A stretch of DNA of 33,180 nucleotides from positions 1-33,180 of the forward strand of contig JAPKCH010000018.1 in assembly GCA_026421185.1 (NCBI GenBank). The letters run 5' to 3'. Source of the stretch: Dehalococcoidia bacterium. GTDB lineage: Bacteria > Chloroflexota > Dehalococcoidia > Lucifugimonadales > Lucifugimonadaceae. How positions within the stretch are numbered: position 1 is the stretch's first letter; every line of letters starts with the position of its first letter. Below, one piece after another: positions 15,905-23,814 of the stretch. The position numbers and the translations under genes are program-made. The notes beneath the pieces are model-generated. The model had not been told where the DNA came from. It saw only the letters and a program-made list of their open reading frames with translations, and did not search any database.

Positions 15905-16591
15905 TTGAACCTGCTGATAACGTCGGCAGCGTCTGCAACGGCGCAACTAGTAGCTGGTGCGCTAAGTGGAGCACATACGCTTCGGCTTACCGATCTTCCT
16001 GAAAACGCCAGCGGTAATATCGTTCCGAACGAGTTAAATCATGATGCAGATACAGACGAGCTGGTTGCTGATATTGATGTAATCATCAACATTGGTTACC
16101 AAGGGCAGACTGGCTCTAATACTCATTTGATGGACTACCACACTCGCCGAATGTACAACCTACTACAGGCTGCGTCCGATGCAGGGGTTCCACGCTATGT
16201 AAACGTAAGTACCTTGCGAGTTTTCGAGGATCATGAAGAGAACCTTGTAGTGACTGAAAAATGGAGGTCTGATCCGTCTGCTGAGGACATCGAAATTCTT
16301 ACAGCTCACATGGCTGAGTACGTGTGTAAAGAGTTCGCCCGTGATCGATTAATTAAAGTCGCCAATCTTCGACTAGGTTGGCCGTTCATCGGCGATGGCT
16401 CTGGGAATCCTGAAGATACCGCTGCAGTGTCGCACGGCATGATTGGTGCCTCGATCCAAGAAGCTTTGGTGAGTGAAGAACTTATCCAGTGGCAAGATAT
16501 TCACATTCAGTCTTATGTAGAACACCAACGATTCATCACCAAGACGGCTGAAAGATTGCTGCCAGGACTAGCCGGGAGGCTTTCATTATGA
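15905..16591 (+). CDS. NAD-dependent epimerase/dehydratase-like protein (divergent)
   Basis: A 228-residue protein of the extended short-chain dehydrogenase type. The N-terminal strand-turn-helix MNLLITSAASATAQLVAGAL lies where the GxxGxxG dinucleotide motif belongs, but the glycines are replaced by Ala and Ser. Later parts fit the fold: ADIDVIINIGY, YNLLQAASDAGVPRYVNVST, and NLRLGWPF. The usual YxxxK catalytic pair is not clear (AEYVCKEF near residue 135-145). The start is TTG at 15905, preceded by GGAG. It overlaps the next epimerase gene by four bases, so the two products probably act together, perhaps as a heteromer with this one non-catalytic. The substrate is unknown; a sugar or sugar lactone is likely from context. 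Confidence 0.7.
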   Translation: MNLLITSAASATAQLVAGALSGAHTLRLTDLPENASGNIVPNELNHDADTDELVADIDVIINIGYQGQTGSNTHLMDYHTRRMYNLLQAASDAGVPRYVNVSTLRVFEDHEENLVVTEKWRSDPSAEDIEILTAHMAEYVCKEFARDRLIKVANLRLGWPFIGDGSGNPEDTAAVSHGMIGASIQEALVSEELIQWQDIHIQSYVEHQRFITKTAERLLPGLAGRLSL

Positions 16592-17373
16592 AGATCCTAA
16601 TTCTTGGCGGGAACGGAATGTTAGGACCGTGGGCTGTGAAAGCGATGAAGGATCGGCACGATATTCTTCTGACCGATATCAACGATCCATACCCAGACTA
16701 CGAAGGTAGGTTTCAGAAGCTTTCGGCAGATGATGTGGATGGAGTTGTGAAGGCCGCTGAAGGCATGGATATGATCGTGAATCTCTCGGTTATACGACCT
16801 CACCGACAGCTCGCATTCGATGTGAATACGATGGGCAATTACGCCATGATGGTCGCTGCCCGTGAACACCGAATAACGAGAGTGATAACTACTGGTCCGC
16901 ATTTCCAAATGGTTGGTCAGCAATACGAGGAATGGGACTTCGATTTAACTCCCGATATGCCACCAGCACCGGGAACCCGGCTGTATGCGCACACGAAGGC
17001 TTTGGGACAGGAAATATGTCGGGTGTTTAGCGAACGGTACGGGATTCAGGTCATCACGCTGCTGTATTACAACATGAAGCACTCGTGGAACTTAGGCGGA
17101 CCCGAAGCGCCGGTGGTTTATCACGAAGATATGGTTCCATTTTCCACTGCATGGCAGGATTGCGGCACAGCCGTTCAAGCTGCTGTTGAGGTTTCGGAAG
17201 AACGACTTGCATCGAAGAATGAAGCATTCTTCATCTTCCCGGATTTACCCCACCGAAAACACGATAATGAGAAGACTCGCCGAGTGCTTGGTTGGAAGCC
17301 TCGATATCAGGTCGAGGGGCTTTGGAACAAGGAATACCGAAAACCCGGCAGCAACCTGACCGAGGCGTTCTAA
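16588..17373 (+). CDS. NAD-dependent epimerase/dehydratase (extended SDR)
   Basis: A 261-residue extended short-chain dehydrogenase/reductase. The dinucleotide-binding motif GGNGMLG sits at residues 8-14, the acidic end of strand two at LLTDIND suggests NAD preference, and the catalytic YAHTK (YxxxK) is present within TRLYAHTKALGQEICRVFSE. The C-terminal part contains KTRRVLGWKPRY, the usual end of UDP-sugar epimerase-like proteins. The ATG overlaps the stop of the upstream, more degenerate homologue, and an intrinsic terminator follows. It probably oxidises or epimerises a sugar or sugar nucleotide; I cannot name the substrate. Confidence 0.83.
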   Translation: MKILILGGNGMLGPWAVKAMKDRHDILLTDINDPYPDYEGRFQKLSADDVDGVVKAAEGMDMIVNLSVIRPHRQLAFDVNTMGNYAMMVAAREHRITRVITTGPHFQMVGQQYEEWDFDLTPDMPPAPGTRLYAHTKALGQEICRVFSERYGIQVITLLYYNMKHSWNLGGPEAPVVYHEDMVPFSTAWQDCGTAVQAAVEVSEERLASKNEAFFIFPDLPHRKHDNEKTRRVLGWKPRYQVEGLWNKEYRKPGSNLTEAF

Positions 17374-17393
17374 CTAGTTTGATTGTCTAAACG

Positions 17394-17431
17394 AAAAAGG
17401 CCCCAGATGTTTTCAACTGAGGCCTTTTTTT
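17394..17431. terminator. Bidirectional intrinsic terminator
   Basis: AAAAAGGCCCCAG (17394-17406) pairs with CTGAGGCCTTTTT (17417-17429) with one internal mismatch and a ten-base loop. Seven T follow on the + strand and five on the minus strand. It separates the epimerase pair from the convergent transhydrogenase operon. Confidence 0.88.
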
Positions 17432-17448
17432 GTCTTTGCCGAAAAGTG

Positions 17449-18852
17449 CTAAAGGTCTTTCACTTCTTTGGTGATTTTCTCGACGGAGTCTTTGGCATCA
17501 CCGAAGAGCATCTGGGTCTTGTCGAGGAAGAACAATTCGTTCTGGACCCCGGCGAAACCGGCTGACATTCCACGTTTCATCATGATCACCGACTGTGCCT
17601 GGTCAACGTTCAGAATCGGCATGCCGTAGATCGGGCTCGATGTGTCGGTTCGTGCCGACGGATTAGTCACGTCGTTAGCACCGATAACCACTGCAACGTC
17701 AGTTCGTTGGAACTCACCGTTGATTTCATCAAGGTCCTTCAGTTCATCGTAAGGGACGTTAGCCTCTGCGAGCAGTACGTTCATGTGACCCGGCATACGA
17801 CCGGCGACAGGGTGAATAGCGTATCGAACACTGATTCCCTTTTGCTTGAGCAAGTCTGCGAGTTCACGAACCTGGTGCTGAGCTTGAGCAACGGCAAGAC
17901 CGTAGCCCGGCACGAAGATCACCGACTGAGCGTATGCAAGCATTGTCGCAGCGTCCTCAGGTTGAATCGAAGTAACGGGTCGAGTTTCCTCATCACCGCT
18001 AGCCGATGCGCCATCTTCAACACCGAACCCTCCGAGCATTACGTTCATCAAAGATCGGTTCATCGCCTTGGTCATGATTCTCGTGAGAATCAGTCCCGAA
18101 GCACCAACCAGTGAACCAGCGATGATCAACATGTTGTTGCCAAGGACGAATCCTGTAGCAGCGCCAGCTATGCCGGAGTAAGAGTTCAGCAGTGCGATGA
18201 CCACTGGCATATCGGCACCACCAATCGGAATCACAACAAGGATCCCTAGTGCGAGTGCGATTCCACCAGCGATTAAGAATGCAGTGATCGAAGGATCGAT
18301 AACCAACCAAACGGTAGAAGCGATCATTCCGATCAACAGAGCAACGTTGATTACGTTACGGATTGGCATAAGCAGAGGTCGAGTTGGAACCAGGCCCTGA
18401 AGCTTGCCGTAGGCGATGAAGCTACCGGTTAGGGTCACTCCACCGACGATTACAGAAGCCATGATCGTGATCGAAACGTCTTCAGCTATTACTGCACCTT
18501 CGTTGATCAAACGGATTAATTCACCGGCTGCGATCACTGCCGAAGCAGCACCACCGAAACCATTGAAGATCGCCACGAGTTGCGGCATCGAGGTCATCTC
18601 AACCTTACGAGCCGAGTAGACTCCGATGGCGGAACCAACGATGATTCCTCCTAGAATCCATTCCCACGACATGATTTCGTTACCGACTACTGTCGCCAGT
18701 ACGGCGACTAGCATAGCCAGCGAGGACATTCGGTTACCTCTCCGCGCTGTCGCTGGTGAACCGAGTTGTTTTAGTCCAACAATGAACAGAATCGCAGCGA
18801 AGATGTAAGCCGCGTTCGTAATGTTTATGTGGAAGAGTGCGTCGGTACTCAT
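17449..18852 (-). CDS. pntB: NAD(P) transhydrogenase subunit beta
   Basis: Membrane subunit of the proton-translocating transhydrogenase, 467 residues. It combines about eight or nine hydrophobic helices (domain II) with the NADP(H)-binding domain III in the last 180 residues. Domain III is marked by PGYGLAVAQAQHQVRELADL, YAIHPVAGRMPGHMNVLLAE, GANDVTNPSA and the ending KTQMLFGDAKDSVEKI. The complex transfers hydride from NADH to NADP+ using the proton gradient. The ATG overlaps the stop of pntAB by one base, and the gene is last in the operon. Length and motifs are fully typical. Confidence 0.96.
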   Translation of the reverse strand: MSTDALFHINITNAAYIFAAILFIVGLKQLGSPATARRGNRMSSLAMLVAVLATVVGNEIMSWEWILGGIIVGSAIGVYSARKVEMTSMPQLVAIFNGFGGAASAVIAAGELIRLINEGAVIAEDVSITIMASVIVGGVTLTGSFIAYGKLQGLVPTRPLLMPIRNVINVALLIGMIASTVWLVIDPSITAFLIAGGIALALGILVVIPIGGADMPVVIALLNSYSGIAGAATGFVLGNNMLIIAGSLVGASGLILTRIMTKAMNRSLMNVMLGGFGVEDGASASGDEETRPVTSIQPEDAATMLAYAQSVIFVPGYGLAVAQAQHQVRELADLLKQKGISVRYAIHPVAGRMPGHMNVLLAEANVPYDELKDLDEINGEFQRTDVAVVIGANDVTNPSARTDTSSPIYGMPILNVDQAQSVIMMKRGMSAGFAGVQNELFFLDKTQMLFGDAKDSVEKITKEVKDL

Positions 18853-19148
18853 TATTTCTGACCCGACCTTCTGAACATTTTCAACATTCTGTCGGTAACC
18901 ATGAAGCCACCAACCACGTTGATCATCGCGAGTCCGACTGCAATGGCACCTAGGATTTGCCCTACAAGTCCATCAGCCTGACCAGCAACCAGCAGCGCAC
19001 CCACGATTACGATTCCGGAGATCGCATTTGATCCCGACATCAGTGGTGTGTGCAGTGTTGGAGGAACCTTTGTAATTACCTCGTACCCAATGAAAATCGC
19101 GAGTACGAACACTGTTAGAGCAATTATTAGCGCTTCGGCGTCAAACAT
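18852..19148 (-). CDS. pntAB: NAD(P) transhydrogenase subunit alpha part 2 (membrane part)
   Basis: A 98-residue membrane protein with three hydrophobic segments: ALIIALTVFVLAIFIGYEVI, AISGIVIVGALLVAGQA and ILGAIAVGLAMINVVGGFMV. VPPTLHTPLMSGSNAISG and the terminal VTDRMLKMFRR are diagnostic of the C-terminal domain of PntA in organisms where alpha is split in two. It follows pntAA with no gap and overlaps pntB by one base, so all three are made together. Confidence 0.95.
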   Translation of the reverse strand: MFDAEALIIALTVFVLAIFIGYEVITKVPPTLHTPLMSGSNAISGIVIVGALLVAGQADGLVGQILGAIAVGLAMINVVGGFMVTDRMLKMFRRSGQK

Positions 19149-20267
19149 TTATTCACCTAATCCATGTCGAGCTTCGCCTTCGTGTGCAACACACATGGTG
19201 TCGATCACTTCATCTTCAAAATCGAGAATCAGCGTTCCTTCTTTCTTATCAATTATGAGATCGAAGAGCGCCATTACGTTTCGTGAGTAGAGTTGGCTTG
19301 CGTGGAACGGCATCGAGCTTGGGACGTTGATTGGTCCGTTGATCGAAATACCGTTCTTGTCGATAATTTCACCAGCGACTGTGCCAGCAACGTTTCCACC
19401 TGATTCAGCAGCGAGGTCGATAACCACGCTACCCGGCTTCATTACGTCGACCATGTCTTCTGTCATAAGTAACGGGGCAGGGCGTCCTGGAATTGCCGCG
19501 GTTGTAATAACTGCGTCGGATTGAGCAATGTGCTCTTTAAGGAACTCACGCTGCTTTTCCTGTTCATCCTCTGTCTGCTCACGTGCATAACCGCCAGCTC
19601 CTTCAGCATCTTCTGCTGCCGGAGGCTGAATGAATTTCGCACCCAAGCTTTCGACCTGTTCACCAGCTGCGGCTCGTACGTCGAATGCTTCGACAACTGC
19701 GCCGAGTCGACGTGCAGTTGCGATTGCTTGAAGTCCGGCTACACCGGCTCCGAGTACGAGGATTTTGGCTGGTGGAATAGTTCCAGCAGCGGTCATCATC
19801 ATTGGCAGATATTTGCCAAGTGAGTTCGCAGCGAGAAGTGCTGCCTTGTATCCGGCAATAGATGCCTGAGACGATAGTACGTCCATGCGCTGTGCGCGAG
19901 CGATTCGGGGGACTAGCTCCATAGCTAGTGCGGTAGAACCTGACGAAGCGAGAGCGGAAACCAATGAAGAGTTAGAGCGTGCATTCATCGTTGATACAAC
20001 AATGCTGCCCTTTTTTAGTGCTCCGACTTCTTCGATAGTTGGGGGTTGGACATGGACAAATATGTCGACCGAACCCGCTATGTCGTTAGCAGTAGATGTC
20101 TTAGCCCCTGCGTCTGTATAGGCTAAATCTGGGAACCCCGCAGCTGTTCCCGCTCCAGCTTCAATAAATATTTCGTGGCCAGCTTTCACGAGGCGTTCAA
20201 CCGTTTCTGGCACAAGAGCCACCCGGTTCTCGTTGGAATCTGACTCCCTAGGGGCGCCGATCTTCAT
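19149..20267 (-). CDS. pntAA: NAD(P) transhydrogenase subunit alpha part 1 (NAD-binding)
   Basis: Soluble NAD(H)-binding domain I of the transhydrogenase, 372 residues, of the alanine dehydrogenase/PNT fold. It starts MKIGAPRESDSNENRVALVP, the standard N-terminus. The dinucleotide site is VLGAGVAGLQAIATARRLGA, followed by the acidic EAFDVRAAAGEQVESLGAKF, and the mobile loop region follows near TAAIPGRPAPLLMT. It is the first gene of the pntAA-pntAB-pntB operon. In this neighbourhood the complex may balance NADH made by sugar oxidation against NADPH demand. Confidence 0.96.
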   Translation of the reverse strand: MKIGAPRESDSNENRVALVPETVERLVKAGHEIFIEAGAGTAAGFPDLAYTDAGAKTSTANDIAGSVDIFVHVQPPTIEEVGALKKGSIVVSTMNARSNSSLVSALASSGSTALAMELVPRIARAQRMDVLSSQASIAGYKAALLAANSLGKYLPMMMTAAGTIPPAKILVLGAGVAGLQAIATARRLGAVVEAFDVRAAAGEQVESLGAKFIQPPAAEDAEGAGGYAREQTEDEQEKQREFLKEHIAQSDAVITTAAIPGRPAPLLMTEDMVDVMKPGSVVIDLAAESGGNVAGTVAGEIIDKNGISINGPINVPSSMPFHASQLYSRNVMALFDLIIDKKEGTLILDFEDEVIDTMCVAHEGEARHGLGE

Positions 20268-20391
20268 TCGTTGCTCCAGTCGAACAGGCTTCTATCTTGT
20301 TCTGAGTTTGTTTGGCGACAGTCCCGTAATGATATCTCGGATATTCGTAATTCTGGCGTTAAATTATGGTGAAACCGGCGTGAAAGCGTTT

Positions 20392-20404
20392 ACCGACCGT
20401 CGGT
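20392..20404. promoter_or_regulatory. Short palindrome in the pnt / small-protein divergent gap
   Basis: ACCGAC-C-GTCGGT is a perfect six-base-arm palindrome about 125 bases from each of the two divergent genes (pntAA and the gene at 20520). It could be an operator, but it is short enough to arise by chance. The rest of the 252-base gap shows no gene. Confidence 0.3.
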
Positions 20405-20470
20405 TCAGGATGTATTTTGAGCAGGTTCGATCTCGATATGAATTTTCAGTTCATTATTTTTCGTGAAAAT

Positions 20471-20505
20471 ATCCCAAAACTTCGACATTTTCGAGCTTTT
20501 GGGAT
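20471..20505 (+). promoter_or_regulatory. Long hairpin directly before the ribosome binding site
   Basis: ATCCCAAAA (20471-20479) and TTTTGGGAT (20497-20505) are perfect inverted nine-base arms, with an inner TCGA/TCGA pair (20482-20485, 20491-20494). The AAGGAG ribosome binding site begins within four bases of the right arm. Either an operator or an mRNA structure controlling translation of the gene at 20520 is plausible. Confidence 0.5.
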
Positions 20506-20519
20506 CTAAGGAGACACCT

Positions 20520-20843
20520 ATGTATGTGATCAGACGTGTGTATGAAGTGAAGCCAGGAACTGCTCGAAAAGTAGCTACTTTGGTTCAGCAGCAGGGTGAT
20601 GCATATTCGGCCGCTGACCAGCGCTCTGAAGTTCGTGTCTACTTCAATGGTGGAACTGTGCCCGGTGACAACAATCGCGTGTACATGGAATGGACTGATG
20701 AAACGATAGATTCTCCGTACCGTGAAGGTCTGACGCTTGCTCCAGATGCAATGGCAATCGGTGCAAAAGTACGCGAGCACGTTATTAGTCAGTACATCGA
20801 GTTCTTTGAACTGATGACACCTGCAAAAATGCAGACAGACTAG
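20520..20843 (+). CDS. Small protein, possible ferredoxin-fold (ABM/NIPSNAP-like)
   Basis: A 107-residue cytoplasmic protein starting at the ATG at 20520, which has AAGGAG six bases upstream; an earlier in-frame ATG at 20463 would lie before the hairpin and has no ribosome site. The pattern of an N-terminal strand (YVIRRVYEVKPG), a helix (TARKVATLVQQQGDAY), a strand (EVRVYFNGG), a strand (NRVYMEWTDE) and a C-terminal helix resembles dimeric alpha/beta-barrel proteins such as antibiotic biosynthesis monooxygenase-like or NIPSNAP proteins. I see no cofactor or catalytic motif. It leads a set with a sugar-acid dehydratase and an FGGY kinase, so it may assist sugar-acid metabolism. Family placement is tentative. 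Confidence 0.6.
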   Translation: MYVIRRVYEVKPGTARKVATLVQQQGDAYSAADQRSEVRVYFNGGTVPGDNNRVYMEWTDETIDSPYREGLTLAPDAMAIGAKVREHVISQYIEFFELMTPAKMQTD

Positions 20844-20894
20844 AAGTTCCCGTTCAACTAACAAAAAAAACAGTTTGAAAGATGCTCGATAGAT

Positions 20895-22055
20895 TTGAAG
20901 ATCAAAGAAATAACCGCCTTCCCAATTCGCATTGTTCGCGATGAAGAAGGTGAAGGCAAAGAACGCCCCGCTGTAATCGATTTCGGCGATTACTTTGTAG
21001 ACGAAACCGCGTTCACTTCGATCTATTCGAAGCATCACGAAACTACAGTCATCAAGATCGAAACCGATACCGGAATTGTCGGTTGGGGCGAGGCACAGTC
21101 GCCAGTATCGCCGCGCACTACTCAGACGATCGTGGAAGATTTGGTTAGACCACTGATCTTGGGTCGCGACCCGTTTGATATCGAAGCTATCTGGACCCGT
21201 AATTACGGCGCAATGCGTGAACGGGGTCATCCAACTGGCTTCTACGTCGATGCGATTGGTGGCACTGATATTGCTCTGTGGGACATCGTCGGCAAGGCGA
21301 CTGACAAGCCCGTTCATAAGCTTGCTGGTGGTCGTTACCGCGACAAGATTAAGCTTTACGCCGGGCTGGGTGGAACTGATCCAGAAAAAGTTGCTGATTT
21401 AGCTGAAGAACATGTCGGATACGGGTACCAAGCTCTAAAGCTTCACCTACTGCTAGATGCAGAGGGCGTTGCCGAGATTGCTAGCGCTGTACGGAAGCGA
21501 GTTGGACCGAACGTGATGCTGATGTGTGACGTCCACATGCGTCATTCGTTGAGTAGCGCTATTAGACTGGGACGTGCACTCGAAAAGCTAGATTTCACTT
21601 GGTTGGAATCGCCACTGGTACCGGATGACATTCCGGGCGCAGTAGCTCTATCGGAAGCACTTGATATGGCAGTGGCAATCGGTGAGTGGAGTCGTACTAG
21701 ATACGAAATGCGTGAAGCTTTCGAACGGCGTGCTTACGACATCGTTATGCACGATATCGCTCGCACGGGTATCACCGAGGGGCACAGAATCGGCACTATT
21801 GCCGATACTTACAATATTCCGGTTGCACCTCACGTTGGCGGCGGAGGAATTTTGTCGGTTGCATCAACAGTAGAATACTCAGCCTCTTGTTCCAACTTCA
21901 TGATCATGGAACACGGACATCACGCCAACGATTACAAGAATGCGATTACTGCCGAGAACTACGGGCCGAAAGATGGCTTCTTCGAGGTTAGTGACAAGCC
22001 GGGGCTTGGTATAGAAATTGACCAATCATTGGTCGAGAAATTCTTAGTTTCCTAA
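20895..22055 (+). CDS. Mandelate racemase/muconate lactonizing enzyme family sugar-acid dehydratase
   Basis: Enolase-superfamily enzyme of 386 residues. The N-terminal capping domain (about 1-140) includes TDTGIVGWGEAQ. In the barrel, K182-L-H184 lies at the second strand, the metal ligands are D212 (CDVHMRH), E238 (WLESPL) and E264 (IGEWSRT), and H313 (APHVGGGG) is the likely base with its Asp partner. The D-x-H arrangement at 212-214 is seen in galactonate- and mannonate-type dehydratases and points to dehydration of an aldonic acid to a 2-keto-3-deoxy acid. The start is TTG at 20895 with only a weak ribosome site. It is 51 bases after the small protein and 28 before the kinase. The exact substrate cannot be fixed by reading. 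Confidence 0.88.
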   Translation: MKIKEITAFPIRIVRDEEGEGKERPAVIDFGDYFVDETAFTSIYSKHHETTVIKIETDTGIVGWGEAQSPVSPRTTQTIVEDLVRPLILGRDPFDIEAIWTRNYGAMRERGHPTGFYVDAIGGTDIALWDIVGKATDKPVHKLAGGRYRDKIKLYAGLGGTDPEKVADLAEEHVGYGYQALKLHLLLDAEGVAEIASAVRKRVGPNVMLMCDVHMRHSLSSAIRLGRALEKLDFTWLESPLVPDDIPGAVALSEALDMAVAIGEWSRTRYEMREAFERRAYDIVMHDIARTGITEGHRIGTIADTYNIPVAPHVGGGGILSVASTVEYSASCSNFMIMEHGHHANDYKNAITAENYGPKDGFFEVSDKPGLGIEIDQSLVEKFLVS

Positions 22056-22083
22056 GTCTGAAATAGTTGGAGCGTGTATCGAA

Positions 22084-23568
22084 TTGAGTGATTACGAATC
22101 ACCGTTTGTACTAGCGGTTGATATTGGTAGTTCGTCTGTGAAAGCAGGCTTGTTCGACGCACGCGCACGTAGTGTTTCTGGTGTCGAGGCGACTATTTCA
22201 CATACTCAAACCGTGGCATCGGACGGTACTTCGGAAGAAGACGCTGATCAGATGCGTATTGCAACAGAGCAAGCGATTGATTCTGTAATGGAGAAGGCTG
22301 GATGTCGGTCTTCGGAAATTATTGGCGTCGGCTTCGATTGTATGTCGAGCACTGTCGTCGGCGTGGATGCTGACGGCAATGCAATCACACCTGTCTATAC
22401 GTATGCCGATACCCGTTCAGCTGCTGATGTTGATCGACTGCGAGAAGAACTCAACGTTCCGATCATCTACGATCGCACTGGTGTAATGCAGCACACTTCG
22501 TACTTACCGGGTCGTATTCGATGGTTACGCCGCACCCAACCGGAATTGGCTGATCGAATAGATCGGTATGTCGACGTATCAACCTACATTTTTTCGAAAT
22601 GGTTCGGTCGTCATGACGTGAAGGCAAGCTTCTGCGTGTCATCGTGGAGCGGATTGCTCAATCGCCATGAACTCGATTGGGATCATGGATTATTGGGGCG
22701 ACTCGGCATTGGTGAAGAGAATCTTCCTGATCTCGCTGAGTGGAGCGATCCTGAACGTGGGCTTTCAAAAGAATTTGCGCAACGCTGGCCTACTTTATCT
22801 CAACTGCCGTTCTTACTTGCTGTTGGCGATGGCGCTGCGGTTAATGTGGGAACGGGATGTGTGGATGAAACAAAGGTAGCTCTTACGGTCGGTACTACCG
22901 GTGCAATGCGTGTGCTGAGCGAAGGCCCTGCACCAGATGTTCCAACTGGACTCTGGGCGTACCGATTAGGTCGCGATCGAACGCTATTGGGTGGGTCTTT
23001 CTCTGAAGGCGGAAACGTTGTTCAGTGGGCTCTTGAAAATCTAAATCTGCCACCCATTGAGCTACTCAATGCCGAGCTAGAGAAGCTCAAACCAGCGCAG
23101 CACGGAATCAATGTATTACCGTTCATAGCTGGCGAACGGTCCACCGGTTGGTCGACCAGTGCTACCGGTGTTTTAGAAGGCGTACGGATTTCGACAACAC
23201 CGATGGAAATTCTTCAGGCGATGCTTGAATCGGTCGCTTATAGATTCGCCTTGGTGGCGGATCTTTTATTACCTGGCGTGAAATCTGGCTATCAGATGAT
23301 TGCAAGCGGCGGAGCGATACAGAACTCCCCGTGGTGGCTGCAAACTATGTCCGACGTTCTGGGCGTTCCTGTAAGCGTTTCGGCCGAGCAGCAAGACACA
23401 AGTCGAGGAACCGCAATACTTGCTCTGCACGCGCTTGGTGTTTGGGACAGTCTCGACACTCACCCTGCACACATTGCTGAAACGTACGAACCTAACGCTT
23501 CTAAAGCCGATATTTACGCTGAGGCTCGTGGGCGGCAAGCCACCCTCTACAACCGACTGCTCGGTTAG
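22084..23568 (+). CDS. FGGY-family carbohydrate kinase (gluconokinase-like)
   Basis: A 494-residue ATP-dependent sugar kinase of the FGGY family. The N-terminal phosphate-binding loop is AVDIGSSSVKAGLFD. The middle contains the second ATPase-fold segment ALTVGTTGAMRV, and GGSFSEGGNVVQWALE and PFIAGERSTGW are landmarks shared with gluconokinase-type members. The C-terminal domain has MIASGGAIQNSPWWLQTMSDV. The start is TTG at 22084. It overlaps by four bases the end of the convergent pentose phosphate operon. Gluconate is the substrate I favour because the product, 6-phosphogluconate, is used by the gnd gene next door; xylulose or another polyol remains possible. Confidence 0.85.
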   Translation: MSDYESPFVLAVDIGSSSVKAGLFDARARSVSGVEATISHTQTVASDGTSEEDADQMRIATEQAIDSVMEKAGCRSSEIIGVGFDCMSSTVVGVDADGNAITPVYTYADTRSAADVDRLREELNVPIIYDRTGVMQHTSYLPGRIRWLRRTQPELADRIDRYVDVSTYIFSKWFGRHDVKASFCVSSWSGLLNRHELDWDHGLLGRLGIGEENLPDLAEWSDPERGLSKEFAQRWPTLSQLPFLLAVGDGAAVNVGTGCVDETKVALTVGTTGAMRVLSEGPAPDVPTGLWAYRLGRDRTLLGGSFSEGGNVVQWALENLNLPPIELLNAELEKLKPAQHGINVLPFIAGERSTGWSTSATGVLEGVRISTTPMEILQAMLESVAYRFALVADLLLPGVKSGYQMIASGGAIQNSPWWLQTMSDVLGVPVSVSAEQQDTSRGTAILALHALGVWDSLDTHPAHIAETYEPNASKADIYAEARGRQATLYNRLLG

Positions 23569-23810
23569 CCGCTTCGAGAACCTTTTGGTTCGTCGGAATG
23601 TCGGTCAACGCGTTCTTCGATGACGGTCCCCATTTGGTGACGCACGTCCTGAATCAAATCGTCGTCCGGTGCAATTTCTTCCGGCGCCATTTCGGCTTCG
23701 TTCACCCACTCCCATAAATCCTCAAGAGTTTCCCGCAGCTCTTTAGCACTCATCATTTGTGTGTTGAGTAACGGGTAATGAGGAGGTGCTCGAAAGTCAT
23801 CTTGTGTCAA
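23565..23810 (-). CDS. Small acidic hypothetical protein after gnd
   Basis: An 81-residue protein I do not recognise. I start it at the TTG at 23808-23810, four bases after the gnd stop; a longer frame from 23852 overlaps gnd and is less likely. The N-terminus has TQDDFRAPPHYPLLN, followed by a predicted helix (SAKELRETLEDLWEWVNEAE), a short acidic loop and a second helix (DLIQDVRHQMGTVIEERV). No Cys, no signal peptide. It is the last gene of the pentose phosphate operon and its end overlaps the FGGY kinase gene. A helical accessory protein of Gnd is conceivable but not shown. Confidence 0.5.
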   Translation of the reverse strand: MTQDDFRAPPHYPLLNTQMMSAKELRETLEDLWEWVNEAEMAPEEIAPDDDLIQDVRHQMGTVIEERVDRHSDEPKGSRSG

Positions 23811-23814
23811 CTGG

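Noticed and set aside
17707-18808. Several + strand frames opposite pntB
   Set aside because: They are antisense shadows of a gene with full-length, motif-complete similarity to PntB.
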